Shown here: positions 25,169 through 34,530 of the stretch, in pieces
Layout of the letters: every line of letters begins with the position of its first letter
Position numbering within the stretch: the first letter of the stretch is position 1
Origin: Pseudotabrizicola sp.
GTDB taxonomy: Bacteria > Pseudomonadota > Alphaproteobacteria > Rhodobacterales > Rhodobacteraceae
Length of the DNA stretch: 64,000 nt
Direction: 5' to 3'
Assembly: GCF_030684215.1 (NCBI RefSeq)
Contig: NZ_JAUXOV010000078.1
Span: 1-64,000, forward strand
Notes under the pieces: generated by a model
Databases searched by the model: none
Told to the model about the DNA's origin: nothing
The model's input: the letters and a program-made list of their open reading frames with translations, nothing else
Program-made: the position numbers and the translations under genes

Positions 25169-26968
25169 TCACTCCCAGCAGCTGACCAGCACGGTCATGC
25201 CGGTTGCCTTGCGGGTCAGATCTTCCGGCGCGAGGGCGCCGTTGGCCTTGGCATCAACCGCAGCAATGCCTTGCGTGCCCAGCACCTGCGCCAAAACTGT
25301 CCCGGAGGCGACAAACTCGACTCCACCCGGCAGCACGCGTGCGGGATCGCGCGCGCGCGGCAACAGCAGTCCCAGCACCGCGCCTGTGCCATCCAGCACC
25401 GGCCCACCTGCATCGCCGGGCAGGGTGCTGATGCCAAGCCGCTTCACGCCGGTTTCACCGTTCAGCCCCTGAACATCCTCCAGCACCCCAAAGGTGATGA
25501 CCGGGGCGGGCAAGCTGTCGCCATAGGAATAGCCCGCGACCGCAACTTCGGACCCGATCCGGTCGGTTGCCGTCTGGAATCCCGCGACCGCAGGTGGTGC
25601 AAGCGGGGTGTTCGGGGTCAGAAGCGCAATGCCGGTGGCGGTGTCTGTATGGGTCACCTGTGCCTCGGTCACACCATCCAGAGTGATCCGACCGCAGTGC
25701 GCGACCGCCTCTGCGGTGGTCAGCACGCGGCCCGAGGTGTCGACGTAAAACCCCGATCCCGTGCTTTTGGGGCGGCGCAGCTCCAGCCCGGCCAACAGGC
25801 CGCGGCGGGTGGCGTCGGTCATTGGCACCATGCCGGGGTCCAGCGCGCGGTTGCCCACAGCGCGGAAGCTGGTCTTCATCTGGCCCAGCACACGGGCGGC
25901 CTGATCGGCCTGATCCGGGGGCCAGACCAGAATATAGCCCTTGACCAGCCCGGCTCGCGTTTCGGCAAAGGCATAGCTTTGGGTGCTGGCGGACGCGCCG
26001 TTGATCTCGAACGACCGCTCAGTGCGGCTGCGCTCACCCGTCGTCGGAATGATCGTCAGGGTTTGCAGAATGTCATACAGCCCATATAGGGCGGCCCGGT
26101 CACCGGGTTGCGAGATCAAAATCACCTTCATCCCGCCTTCAGTCTTTGGCGTGTAATGCACGAAGGGCGGCTCGTAATGGTCAAACTGCACAAGGCCAAT
26201 GGGCAGGGTGATCTCAATGCCGGATTCGGTTTCAGACACCGTCTCAAACCCGTATTCCGCCACATCCAGCCGCCAGTTGGTCACCAGAGTATCGCGCTGG
26301 CGCGTGGTCAGAACGCCGGTCGGCTCCAGCCCCATTGCTGTCTGATACGCCGCCATCGAATTGCGGGTGCCGGGGCCAAAGGCTCCGTCGATGCCTGCGG
26401 TGTAAAACCCATCCCATTGGAGGGCGCGTTGCAGCTCTTGGCGTTCCTCAAGGGTCAACGCCGCCTCGGCCGCGCGGGCTTGAGCCGGGGTTTCCTCGGC
26501 CACGATGGTTTCGGGTTCCGCGATCAGCGCTTCGGGTGAGGCAGATTCCGGCACGACCTCGGCGCTGACCTCTGGCTCCAGCGGAGCCACATCAACCGGG
26601 GCGTCCGGGGCAAGGGGTGTGGCGAGTGGTGCGGCTTGCGGCGCACCGACCGGCCAGAACTGCTCGCGGAAATTGGTGCCATCCGATACATAGCTGTCGC
26701 GCGGGATCAGGTTTTCGCGCCGCAGGTCCGCCAGACGTTCAGCGGCCTCGTCCGGGCTGTAGGGACCAAGGGCAATGCCATACCAGCGCGACCCCAGACG
26801 ATAGCCCACCACATCGGGAAAGGCTGCCGCATAGGCACTTGCGCGCACTTCGGCTTCGGCCAGCGTGGGTTGCGCCTCGACCTGCACCCAGGATTGTTGT
26901 TGCGCGGCGGCCATGCCGGCCCAAAGCATCACCGCAGTCATCCCTATCCCAAGTATCGCGCGCAGCAT
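25169..26968 (-). CDS. Secreted peptidoglycan-binding protein with an inactive trypsin-like domain
   Basis: 599 residues. Signal peptide (1-22), SPOR-like segment (about 25-100), Pro/Ala/Glu linker, PG_binding_1 domain (about 170-225: [27 protein letters not shown]), a middle domain, and a C-terminal trypsin-like domain (about 400-580). In that domain all three catalytic positions seem lost: TTAEAV where TNAHVV is expected (Glu 420 for His), GIALL for DLALL (Gly 446 for Asp), GDAGGP for GNSGGP (Ala 520 for Ser). It is probably a periplasmic binding or scaffold protein, not a protease. The gene is divergent from glyQ. Confidence 0.82.
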   Translation of the reverse strand: MLRAILGIGMTAVMLWAGMAAAQQQSWVQVEAQPTLAEAEVRASAYAAAFPDVVGYRLGSRWYGIALGPYSPDEAAERLADLRRENLIPRDSYVSDGTNFREQFWPVGAPQAAPLATPLAPDAPVDVAPLEPEVSAEVVPESASPEALIAEPETIVAEETPAQARAAEAALTLEERQELQRALQWDGFYTAGIDGAFGPGTRNSMAAYQTAMGLEPTGVLTTRQRDTLVTNWRLDVAEYGFETVSETESGIEITLPIGLVQFDHYEPPFVHYTPKTEGGMKVILISQPGDRAALYGLYDILQTLTIIPTTGERSRTERSFEINGASASTQSYAFAETRAGLVKGYILVWPPDQADQAARVLGQMKTSFRAVGNRALDPGMVPMTDATRRGLLAGLELRRPKSTGSGFYVDTSGRVLTTAEAVAHCGRITLDGVTEAQVTHTDTATGIALLTPNTPLAPPAVAGFQTATDRIGSEVAVAGYSYGDSLPAPVITFGVLEDVQGLNGETGVKRLGISTLPGDAGGPVLDGTGAVLGLLLPRARDPARVLPGGVEFVASGTVLAQVLGTQGIAAVDAKANGALAPEDLTRKATGMTVLVSCWE

Positions 26969-27163
26969 TCCGTTCTGTTCCCTTCGATTCCCACTCGCCG
27001 CCTGTCGGGCGACGCACCTTTAAGACCAGCGGAAAGACGCCCGCCCGTTCGCGTCACGCGCACTGCCCCCGCAAAGGCGCGGCGGCGCATTGACCCTGAC
27101 CTGCCTCTTGCCTATGACAGCCGGGCATTTCAAGGCTTTTACGCGCCACCGGGGGTCAACATC

Positions 27164-28132
27164 ATGTCAGACATGCCGCTTACAGGTGCTTCGCCTAGCG
27201 CAATCACCGCGCCACGCTCGTTCCAAGAGATTATCCTGCGGCTTCAGTCTTATTGGGCGGCCAAGGGCTGCGCGATATTGCAACCCTATGACATGGAGGT
27301 TGGTGCAGGTACCTTTCACCCGGCCACCACCCTGCGCAGCCTTGGCACCAAGCCTTGGGCCGCCGCCTATGTGCAGCCCTCACGCCGCCCGACCGACGGC
27401 CGTTACGGCGAAAACCCGAACCGCTTGCAGCATTATTACCAGTATCAGGTGATCATCAAACCAAGCCCGCCCGATCTGCAAGACCTGTATCTTGGCAGCT
27501 TGCGCGCCATCGGGCTGGACCCGGCTCTCCACGACATCCGCTTTGTCGAGGATGATTGGGAAAGCCCGACACTGGGCGCCTGGGGGCTGGGCTGGGAGGT
27601 GTGGTGCGACGGGATGGAGGTCAGCCAGTTCACCTATTTCCAGCAGGTCGGCGGCCATGATTGCCGCCCCGTCTCGGGCGAGCTGACATACGGTCTGGAA
27701 CGTCTGGCCATGTATGTGCTGGGCGTTGACCATGTGATGACCATGCCGTTCAACGACCCTGCCAGCCCCATTCCGTTGACCTATGGCGACATCTTCCGCC
27801 AGACCGAGGAAGAATACAGCCGCCACAACTTTGACGGCGCAGATACCGCGCAGCTTCTGCGCCACTTTGAGGATGCCGAGGCCGAGTGCGACCGCCTGCT
27901 GGGCTTCCCGCCCGAAGACCCAAAGACCGGAAAGCGCATCATCATGGCGCATCCGGCCTATGACCAGACCATCAAGGCCAGTCACCTGTTCAACCTGCTG
28001 GACGCGCGCGGCGTGATCTCTGTCACCGAACGGCAGGCCTACATCGGGCGGGTGCGCGCCTTGGCCAAGAAATGCGCCGACGCCTTCCGTCAGACCGAAG
28101 CCGGGGCCGATGCCGAAGGTGTGAGCGCATGA
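27164..28132 (+). CDS. glyQ: Glycyl-tRNA synthetase alpha subunit
   Basis: 322 residues. [58 protein letters not shown] and [17 protein letters not shown] are diagnostic of the bacterial alpha2-beta2 GlyRS. The frame is open far upstream, but homology begins at MSDMPLTG...RSFQE, so ATG 27164 is used. It overlaps the next gene by ATGA. The subunit carries the catalytic core that activates glycine. Confidence 0.97.
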   Translation: MSDMPLTGASPSAITAPRSFQEIILRLQSYWAAKGCAILQPYDMEVGAGTFHPATTLRSLGTKPWAAAYVQPSRRPTDGRYGENPNRLQHYYQYQVIIKPSPPDLQDLYLGSLRAIGLDPALHDIRFVEDDWESPTLGAWGLGWEVWCDGMEVSQFTYFQQVGGHDCRPVSGELTYGLERLAMYVLGVDHVMTMPFNDPASPIPLTYGDIFRQTEEEYSRHNFDGADTAQLLRHFEDAEAECDRLLGFPPEDPKTGKRIIMAHPAYDQTIKASHLFNLLDARGVISVTERQAYIGRVRALAKKCADAFRQTEAGADAEGVSA

Positions 28133-28602
28133 ACGGCAAGATAGCAGCGGGGGCAATCGTGATTTCAGCAGCAGTGGCGGGCGTGGCGATCTGGTATTTG
28201 CAGGTCTATGCCTTTTACGAACCCGTCAGTTTCACGCCGGGGCAGGAAATCACCCTGACCACCATTGAATCGGGCCAGCCCGAGCCGATTTTAGCCGAAG
28301 ACATCACTGGCATTGACGCAGACAGCAGCCCCCTGCGGTTCCGCGCCTGTTTCACCACGCCGCTGACCTTTGGGATGCTGTCGGAAACCTACGTCGCTTA
28401 TGACGGGGCCGAACCGCTGGTCGCCCCCGGCTGGTTCGACTGTTTTGACGCGGTTGCCATCGGCACTGCGCTGGAACGCGGCGAGGCGCTTGCCTTTCTG
28501 TCGCAATCCTCGGTCCATACCGATGTCGACCGTGTGGTCGCCGTCTTTCCCGATGGCCGGGCCTTTGCCTGGCATCAGTTGAACCCCGCCGCCAAGGATT
28601 GA
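28129..28602 (+). CDS. Small membrane-anchored protein between glyQ and glyS (DUF6446-like)
   Basis: 157 residues. One N-terminal membrane helix (about 4-26, [20 protein letters not shown]), then a soluble domain with [30 protein letters not shown] and [11 protein letters not shown] recognise it as the protein typically found between glyQ and glyS in Rhodobacteraceae, which I recall as DUF6446; function is unknown. It overlaps glyQ by four bases and ends 4 bases before glyS, so expression is tied to the synthetase. Confidence 0.8.
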   Translation: MNGKIAAGAIVISAAVAGVAIWYLQVYAFYEPVSFTPGQEITLTTIESGQPEPILAEDITGIDADSSPLRFRACFTTPLTFGMLSETYVAYDGAEPLVAPGWFDCFDAVAIGTALERGEALAFLSQSSVHTDVDRVVAVFPDGRAFAWHQLNPAAKD

Positions 28603-28606
28603 TCTT

Positions 28607-30802
28607 ATGCCCGATCTGCTGATCGAACTGTTTTCCGAGGAAATCCCGGCCCGGATGCAGGCCCGCGCCCGCGCGGATCTGCAAAAGCTGGTGACCGATG
28701 GTCTGGTCGAGGCGGGGCTGACCTATGCCTCGGCGGCCGCGTTCTCGACCCCGCGTCGCCTGACGCTGGCGATCGAAGGGCTGACGGCTGAGTCGCGCCC
28801 CGTGCGCGAAGAGCGCAAAGGCCCCAACACCTCTGCGCCCGCGCAGGCGGTGGAGGGCTTCCTGCGCTCGACCGGGCTTTCGCTGGAGCAGTTGGAAAAG
28901 CGCGCCGACAAAAAGGGCGAGGTCTACTTTGCGGTGATCGAACGCCCCGGTCGTCGCGCGCCCGAGATTATTGCCGACGTGCTGGACGCCACCATCCGCA
29001 ATTTTCCCTGGCCCAAGTCGATGCGTTGGGGCAGCGGGTCTTTGCGTTGGGTGCGCCCGCTGCATTCCATCCTGTGCCTGCTGTCGGATGAAGGCGGCGC
29101 CGAAGTGGTGCCTCTGTCCGTCGATGGCATCGCATCGGGCAACACCACACGCGGCCACCGTTTCCTGTCACCGGGGGTGTTTTCGGTAACGAATTTCGAC
29201 GATTACGCGGCAAAGCTAAAGCGCGCGCATGTGGTGCTGGACTCTGCCGAACGCGAAGCCGCGATCTGGCACGACGCCCAGACCCTTGCCTTTGCAGCCG
29301 GGCTGGAGGTTGTCGAAGACCGCGCTTTGCTGACCGAAGTGGCGGGTCTGGTCGAATGGCCGGTGCCGCTGATGGGCCGCATCGGCGATGATTTCCTTGG
29401 CCTGCCGCCAGAGGTTTTGCAGACCTCCATGCGCGAACACCAGAAGTTCTTCTCGGTCAAAAACCCGAAGACCGGCCGGATTGAGGGCTTTGTGACCGTC
29501 GCCAACACGATCACCGCCGATCATGGTGCGACGATCCTGAAGGGCAACCAGAAGGTGCTGGCAGCGCGGCTGTCGGATGCGAAGTTCTTCTGGGAAAATG
29601 ACCTGCGCGTGGCGAAATCCGGCATGGCAGAATGGGCCGACGGGTTGAAAATGGCAGAATGGGCCGACGGGTTGAAAGCGGTGACCTTCCATAACAAACT
29701 GGGCTCGCAATCCGACCGCATCGCCCGCATCGCGGCCCTTGCCCGCGAAATCGCGCCGATGGTCGGGGCGGACCCCGATCTGGCGGAACGCGCGGCCCGT
29801 CTGGCAAAGCTGGACCTGCGCAGCGCGATGGTCGGCGAATTCCCCGAACTCCAAGGCCTGATGGGCATGTATTACGCCCGCGCGGCTGGAGAGCCGGACG
29901 CGGTCGCCAATGCCGCACGCGACCACTATTCGCCGCTGGGGCCATCCGACGCCGTGCCCACCGACCCGGTTTCCGTCGCGGTGGCCTTGGCCGACAAGAT
30001 CGACACGCTGACCGGCTTCTGGGCGATTGACGAAAAGCCCACGGGGTCAAAAGACCCGTTTGCACTGCGCCGGGCGGCGCTGGGGGTTATTCGGTTGGTG
30101 TTGGGGAATGGGGCGAGCACCGAGATTTCGACAAAACTAATCACCCATCTTGATATCGTATTAAGCGACATCGCGATGACAGCACGCCGACAAGCGCAGC
30201 AGTCGGGTGGTGACTTCATGGTCGCCATAGGTCAGGCTTTGAAAGAAGTCGACGGAATACAGGTTCCGGTGACTATTTTGGATCTCCTCGCCTTCCTCCA
30301 CGACCGCCTGAAAGTCTTCCTCAAAGATCAGGGCATCCGCCACGACGTGATCGACGCCTGCCTCGCCATGCCCGGCAATGACGACCTGCCCCTGCTTGTC
30401 AAGCGCGCCACCGCCCTGCAAGCCACCCTGCAAACCGAAGACGGCGCCAACCTCGTCGCGGGCTTCAAGCGCGCCAACAATATCCTGACCCAAGCCGAAC
30501 AAAAGGACGGCGTCGAATATTCCTACGGTGCCGACCCTAAATTCGCCGAAACCGACGAGGAACGCGCGCTGTTCGCAGCCCTCGACCACGCCGATGCGCT
30601 CATCGCCCCCGCGATGAAAACCGAAGACTTCGCCACCGCCATGCAAGCGATGGCGACCTTGCGCGCGCCCATTGACGCCTTCTTCACCGCAACGCAAATC
30701 AACACCGACAACCAGATCGTGCGCCGCAACCGCCTGAACCTGCTGCACCGTATCCGCACCATCTGCCTGTCGGTCGCAGACCTCACCAAACTCGACGGCT
30801 GA
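28607..30802 (+). CDS. glyS: Glycyl-tRNA synthetase beta subunit
   Basis: 731 residues. MPDLLIELFSEEIPARMQ, STPRRLTLAIEGL, WPKSMRWGSGSLRWVRPLHSI, TSMREHQKFFSVKN and FALRRAALGVIRL identify GlyS. It binds tRNA-Gly and completes the enzyme with GlyQ. Two oddities: nine residues MAEWADGLK occur twice in a row because of a perfect 27-bp duplication (29624-29677), and residues encoded around 30110-30290 form an extra ~55-residue stretch with rarer codons. The frame stays open throughout, so the protein is probably made. Confidence 0.95.
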   Translation: MPDLLIELFSEEIPARMQARARADLQKLVTDGLVEAGLTYASAAAFSTPRRLTLAIEGLTAESRPVREERKGPNTSAPAQAVEGFLRSTGLSLEQLEKRADKKGEVYFAVIERPGRRAPEIIADVLDATIRNFPWPKSMRWGSGSLRWVRPLHSILCLLSDEGGAEVVPLSVDGIASGNTTRGHRFLSPGVFSVTNFDDYAAKLKRAHVVLDSAEREAAIWHDAQTLAFAAGLEVVEDRALLTEVAGLVEWPVPLMGRIGDDFLGLPPEVLQTSMREHQKFFSVKNPKTGRIEGFVTVANTITADHGATILKGNQKVLAARLSDAKFFWENDLRVAKSGMAEWADGLKMAEWADGLKAVTFHNKLGSQSDRIARIAALAREIAPMVGADPDLAERAARLAKLDLRSAMVGEFPELQGLMGMYYARAAGEPDAVANAARDHYSPLGPSDAVPTDPVSVAVALADKIDTLTGFWAIDEKPTGSKDPFALRRAALGVIRLVLGNGASTEISTKLITHLDIVLSDIAMTARRQAQQSGGDFMVAIGQALKEVDGIQVPVTILDLLAFLHDRLKVFLKDQGIRHDVIDACLAMPGNDDLPLLVKRATALQATLQTEDGANLVAGFKRANNILTQAEQKDGVEYSYGADPKFAETDEERALFAALDHADALIAPAMKTEDFATAMQAMATLRAPIDAFFTATQINTDNQIVRRNRLNLLHRIRTICLSVADLTKLDG
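29624..29677 (+). repeat. Perfect 27-bp in-frame tandem duplication inside glyS
   Basis: Units 29624-29650 and 29651-29677 are identical and both encode MAEWADGLK. Identity at every base points to a recent slippage event, or to an assembly error. Confidence 0.9.
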
Positions 30803-30873
30803 CATTTTCTGTTTACAAATATCCTCAGGGGGTGAGGAGCGATAGCTCCGAGGGGGGGCGAGCCCCCCCTTTT
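30803..30873 (+). terminator. Family A element plus intrinsic terminator after glyS
   Basis: The dispersed core TTTTCTGTTTACAAATATCC (30804-30823) is followed by the hairpin GGGGGGGC-GA-GCCCCCCC (30852-30869) and TTTT. This copy shows the clearest terminator in family A. Confidence 0.65.
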
Positions 30874-30955
30874 CCACATCTGCCCCTGCGCGCAACCGCC
30901 TGCTTGCCTGACCCCAGAATCGGTGTAGTGTCTGCGCAGAAGAAGGAATGCCGCA

Positions 30956-33508
30956 GTGCAGAAACTCGATGCCGCCCCCATGACCGATCCGCTGGTCGCA
31001 TTTGCCGAAGTCACGCCCTCGGCGCGCATTGATGTCGTGGCGCATGGCTGGCGAGCAAAGTGCTTGCAGCGGCTGGTGCGGCTGGATCTGCCGGTGCCGC
31101 AGACGGTTGCTTTGTCGGCCCTGACCGTCCGGGCGATTGCCGCGGGCACATTGGTGGATTGCCCTGCTATTTTGGCGCATTTCGGCACGGCGCCGCTGAT
31201 CTCGGTCCGGCCCAGCCCGGAAAACCCCGATTGGGGTGGGCCTGCGACGGTGCTCAACATCGGGCTGAATGCGGAACGCCACCGCGCGCTTGCCACCCGC
31301 CATGGCCAGCAGGCCGCCGATGCCATCTATCTGCGCTTTGTCCAGTCATACGCCACCCATGTCGCCCGTCTGGACCCCGATATGTTCGCCGCCACCGCGC
31401 CCTCGCCCGAGGCGGTTGCGGCGGCGCTAAAGGTCTATGAGACCGAAATGGATGAGGAATTTCCGCAAGATCCCGCTCGGCAACTGTCCGAGGTGTTGCG
31501 CTCGATGGCCCGCGCATGGGAGGGCACAACGGCGCGGCTTTTGCGTCAGGCCAAGGGCGCGCCCGTTGATGCGCCGCTGGGTCTGGTGGTGCAGGCGATG
31601 GCACAGGGGCTGGGGCAAGGGATTTCCGGCTCTGGCGTGGTGCAATTCGTCGATCCGGTGACCGGAGAGCAGCAGATCACCGGGCGCTATCTGGGGCAGG
31701 GGCAGGGACGCGATGTGCTCAAGGCGGCGCAGGCGATGTTCCTGACCCGTGATGCGCGCGGCTCCTCATTAGAGGACATCGCACCGGAACTGGTGGCGGA
31801 CCTCGTGCGCTATGGTGCCGCGTGCCGCGCCCGTCTGCGCGAAGAAATGCAGATTGAATTCACCATTGAAGATGGCCGTCTGGCGGTTCTCGATGCGGTC
31901 AAGGTGCAACGCTCGGCCCGGGCGGGCTTGCGGATTGCAGTCGCAATGGCCGAAGATGGCGTGATTCCGCGCGAAGAGGCGGTGTTGCGGGTGGAACCGC
32001 GCGCGTTGTCCGAACTGTTGCACCCGCAGGTCGATCCGCGCGGGCTGCGTGATGTGATCGCGCGCGGCATTGCCGCAAGCCCCGGCGCTGCAGTGGGGCG
32101 GATCGTGTTTTCCAGCCATGCCGCACAGGCCAGCGCGGCGCGGGGCGAGGCGTGTATTCTGGTGCGGCGCGAAACCGCGCCCGAGGATATCCGTGGCATG
32201 CATTCTTCGGCCGGGGTGCTGACCGAGCGCGGCGGGGTCACCAGCCATGCCGCGGTGATCGCGCGGGGCTTGGGCCTGCCTTGCGTGGTGGGCGCCGATC
32301 TGCGGCTGGATGCGCGCGACAAGCGCATTCACGCCAGCGGCCGCAGCTTTGGCGAAGGCGATGTGATCACGGTGGATGGCACCACGGGACAGGTGCTGGC
32401 CGGGTCGGTCGATATGCTGGCCCCGGCACTGGACAGCCATTTTCAGACCTTGCTGGGCTGGGCGGATGAGTTTCGCGATATCGGCGTGCGCGCCAATGCC
32501 GACACGCCTGCCGATGCCGCCACCGCGCGCCAGTTTGCCGCACAGGGCATTGGTCTGTGCCGCACCGAGCATATGTTCTTTGAGGAAAACCGTCTGGTCG
32601 CCATGCGCGAGATGATCTTTGCCGATACCTCGCAAGATCGCGCGGCATCTTTGGCGCGGTTGTTGCCGATGCAGCGGGCCGATTTTGTGCAATTATTTGA
32701 AATCATGTCGGGATTGCCGGTGTGCATCCGTCTGTTCGACCCGCCCTTGCACGAATTTTTGCCCCATAGCCGTGAAGGTTTGCGTGAATTGGCCGAGGCG
32801 CTGGACAAGCCCTTGTCCGAAGTCACGCGCCGCGCCGAGGCGTTGACCGAGTTCAACCCGATGCTGGGCATGCGCGGCGTGCGCTTGGGCGTTGTTCTGC
32901 CCGAGATCTATGACATGCAGGCGCAGGCGATCTTTGAGGCCACGGTCGAGGTGGCGCGGCGTGGCGCTGCTGTCGTGCCGGAAATCATGATCCCGCTGGT
33001 GAGCGCTCGGCGCGAGGTTGAACTGGTGAAAACCCGCGTCGACGCGGTCGCGGCGGCGGTTCGGGTCAAGGCCGGGATGGACTTTGATTACAAGCTGGGG
33101 GTGATGGTGGAAACCCCGCGCGCCGCGCTGCGGGCCGGCGAGATCGCGCAGCACGCGGCGTTTTTGTCGTTCGGTACCAACGACCTGACCCAGATGACCT
33201 ATGGTCTGTCACGCGATGATGCCGGGCGGTTCATGAACACCTATGTGCAACAGGGCGTTTTCCCTGAAGATCCGTTCCACATTCTGGATGTGGACGGGGT
33301 GGGAGAGCTGTTGTTGATCGGGGCGGACCGGGGGCGGAAAACACGGCCTGATCTGACCGTTTCGATTTGTGGCGAGCATGGCGGCAACCCCGAATCAATC
33401 GCGTTTTGTCGAAAGGCGGGGTTCGATTACGTGTCTTGTTCACCGTATCGTGTTCCACTGGCGCGTTTGGCGGCGGCCCATCTGGCGTTGAGGGATCGTT
33501 GTGAATAA
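30956..33508 (+). CDS. PPDK-like PEP-utilising protein with a degraded ATP-grasp half
   Basis: 850 residues resembling pyruvate phosphate dikinase. The phosphohistidine motif TERGGVTSHAAVIARG (His about 431) and the PEP/pyruvate barrel (GLCRTEHMFF, NPMLGMRGVRLG, SFGTNDLTQMTYG, CGEHGGNPESIAF with Cys about 805) are intact. The N-terminal ATP-grasp part lacks the usual GGKGANLAEM loop, and the QTRNGKR motif near residue 315 reads DAVKVQRS. It may therefore work only in PEP-side phosphotransfer or be regulatory. GTG 30956 has AAGGAA at a good distance. It lies downstream of glyS. Confidence 0.82.
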   Translation: MQKLDAAPMTDPLVAFAEVTPSARIDVVAHGWRAKCLQRLVRLDLPVPQTVALSALTVRAIAAGTLVDCPAILAHFGTAPLISVRPSPENPDWGGPATVLNIGLNAERHRALATRHGQQAADAIYLRFVQSYATHVARLDPDMFAATAPSPEAVAAALKVYETEMDEEFPQDPARQLSEVLRSMARAWEGTTARLLRQAKGAPVDAPLGLVVQAMAQGLGQGISGSGVVQFVDPVTGEQQITGRYLGQGQGRDVLKAAQAMFLTRDARGSSLEDIAPELVADLVRYGAACRARLREEMQIEFTIEDGRLAVLDAVKVQRSARAGLRIAVAMAEDGVIPREEAVLRVEPRALSELLHPQVDPRGLRDVIARGIAASPGAAVGRIVFSSHAAQASAARGEACILVRRETAPEDIRGMHSSAGVLTERGGVTSHAAVIARGLGLPCVVGADLRLDARDKRIHASGRSFGEGDVITVDGTTGQVLAGSVDMLAPALDSHFQTLLGWADEFRDIGVRANADTPADAATARQFAAQGIGLCRTEHMFFEENRLVAMREMIFADTSQDRAASLARLLPMQRADFVQLFEIMSGLPVCIRLFDPPLHEFLPHSREGLRELAEALDKPLSEVTRRAEALTEFNPMLGMRGVRLGVVLPEIYDMQAQAIFEATVEVARRGAAVVPEIMIPLVSARREVELVKTRVDAVAAAVRVKAGMDFDYKLGVMVETPRAALRAGEIAQHAAFLSFGTNDLTQMTYGLSRDDAGRFMNTYVQQGVFPEDPFHILDVDGVGELLLIGADRGRKTRPDLTVSICGEHGGNPESIAFCRKAGFDYVSCSPYRVPLARLAAAHLALRDRCE

Positions 33509-33726
33509 CTCGAATTTCGACACAATATCATGTGTCTGAGCGGCTTTGTTCATCCGGTTTGTTAAAATATGCGCAAGTTTCCGCCGACTTGAGCCTGAAT
33601 AGCGTTGCATTTTTGTCGCACCTCTGGACTCCGCCCCTTTGCCTGCTTTAAGCCCGGCGGCTGTTGCACGAACCCGTTCCTTTTCGTGGCCCGTGCAGCG
33701 TAGGCAACAGAACGGAACACGAGACA

Positions 33727-34416
33727 ATGCGCTTGCGACAAATCATGGCCTCGGCTGCGGTGGCAGTCTGTGCCACGGGTGGAGCGGCCTTCGCCGAGGT
33801 GACGGTGAGCCAGTCCAACAGTCCAGAACTGGGCATGGCTGAACAGATGGCCTCTCTTATGGGGGCAGAACATGCGACGGTTGGGGCGGTACCTCAGGAA
33901 CGTCTTGCGACCCTAGCAGCGGGTCCGAAAAAGCAAAAGCCGGGTGCCGTGGTCAAGGCGGTCGCGCCTGCCCAGCCCGTGCTGATCCGCTATGAAGACA
34001 GTTTTCTGGCATCCCAGCCTGCGCCAAAAGGCGATGCGCAATGGCAATGCCTGCAATCGGCCCTGTATTTCGAGGCGCGGGGCGAAAGCCTGAAAGGTCA
34101 GTTTGCGGTGGCCGAAGTTATTCTGAACCGTGTGGACAGCCGCGAATACCCCAATTCGGTCTGCGGTGTCGTCAAGCAGGGAGGCAACCGTGGCTGCCAG
34201 TTCAGCTATGTCTGCGACGGCAACAGCGATGTGATGCGCGACCGTCAGGCCGCCGATACGGCGGGCCGGATTGCTGCGGTCATGCTGAGCGGCGCGCCGC
34301 GCGGTCTGACGGCCGGGGCCACGCATTTCCATACCCGCGCTGTAAACCCCCGTTGGGCACGCCAGTTTCCGCGCACTGCTGCGATTGGCGCACATCTGTT
34401 TTACCGCCAGCCCTAA
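33727..34416 (+). CDS. SleB-type cell-wall hydrolase
   Basis: 229 residues. Signal peptide (1-22, ending GAAFAE), linker of about 80 residues, then the SleB/CwlJ-like hydrolase domain: QCLQSALYFEARGESLKGQFAVAEV interrupted only by typical spacing, ILNRVDSREYPNSVCGVVKQ, CQFSYVCDG, GATHFHTRAVNPRWARQF. The glutamate in YFEARGE is the expected catalytic residue. In Gram-negatives these enzymes act on periplasmic peptidoglycan in place of spore germination. Start MRLRQIMASAA gives a proper signal peptide. Confidence 0.87.
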   Translation: MRLRQIMASAAVAVCATGGAAFAEVTVSQSNSPELGMAEQMASLMGAEHATVGAVPQERLATLAAGPKKQKPGAVVKAVAPAQPVLIRYEDSFLASQPAPKGDAQWQCLQSALYFEARGESLKGQFAVAEVILNRVDSREYPNSVCGVVKQGGNRGCQFSYVCDGNSDVMRDRQAADTAGRIAAVMLSGAPRGLTAGATHFHTRAVNPRWARQFPRTAAIGAHLFYRQP

Positions 34417-34530
34417 GCCCGCCCTAAGTCCGCGTGTCGCAGGGCTTGCGCCCGGTGTCGGCTTTGGGCATTCGGTTTCGGGGGCGGGCTGTAGCCTGCC
34501 CCTGAATGTTTTGCGGGCCAAGGGGGCCAG

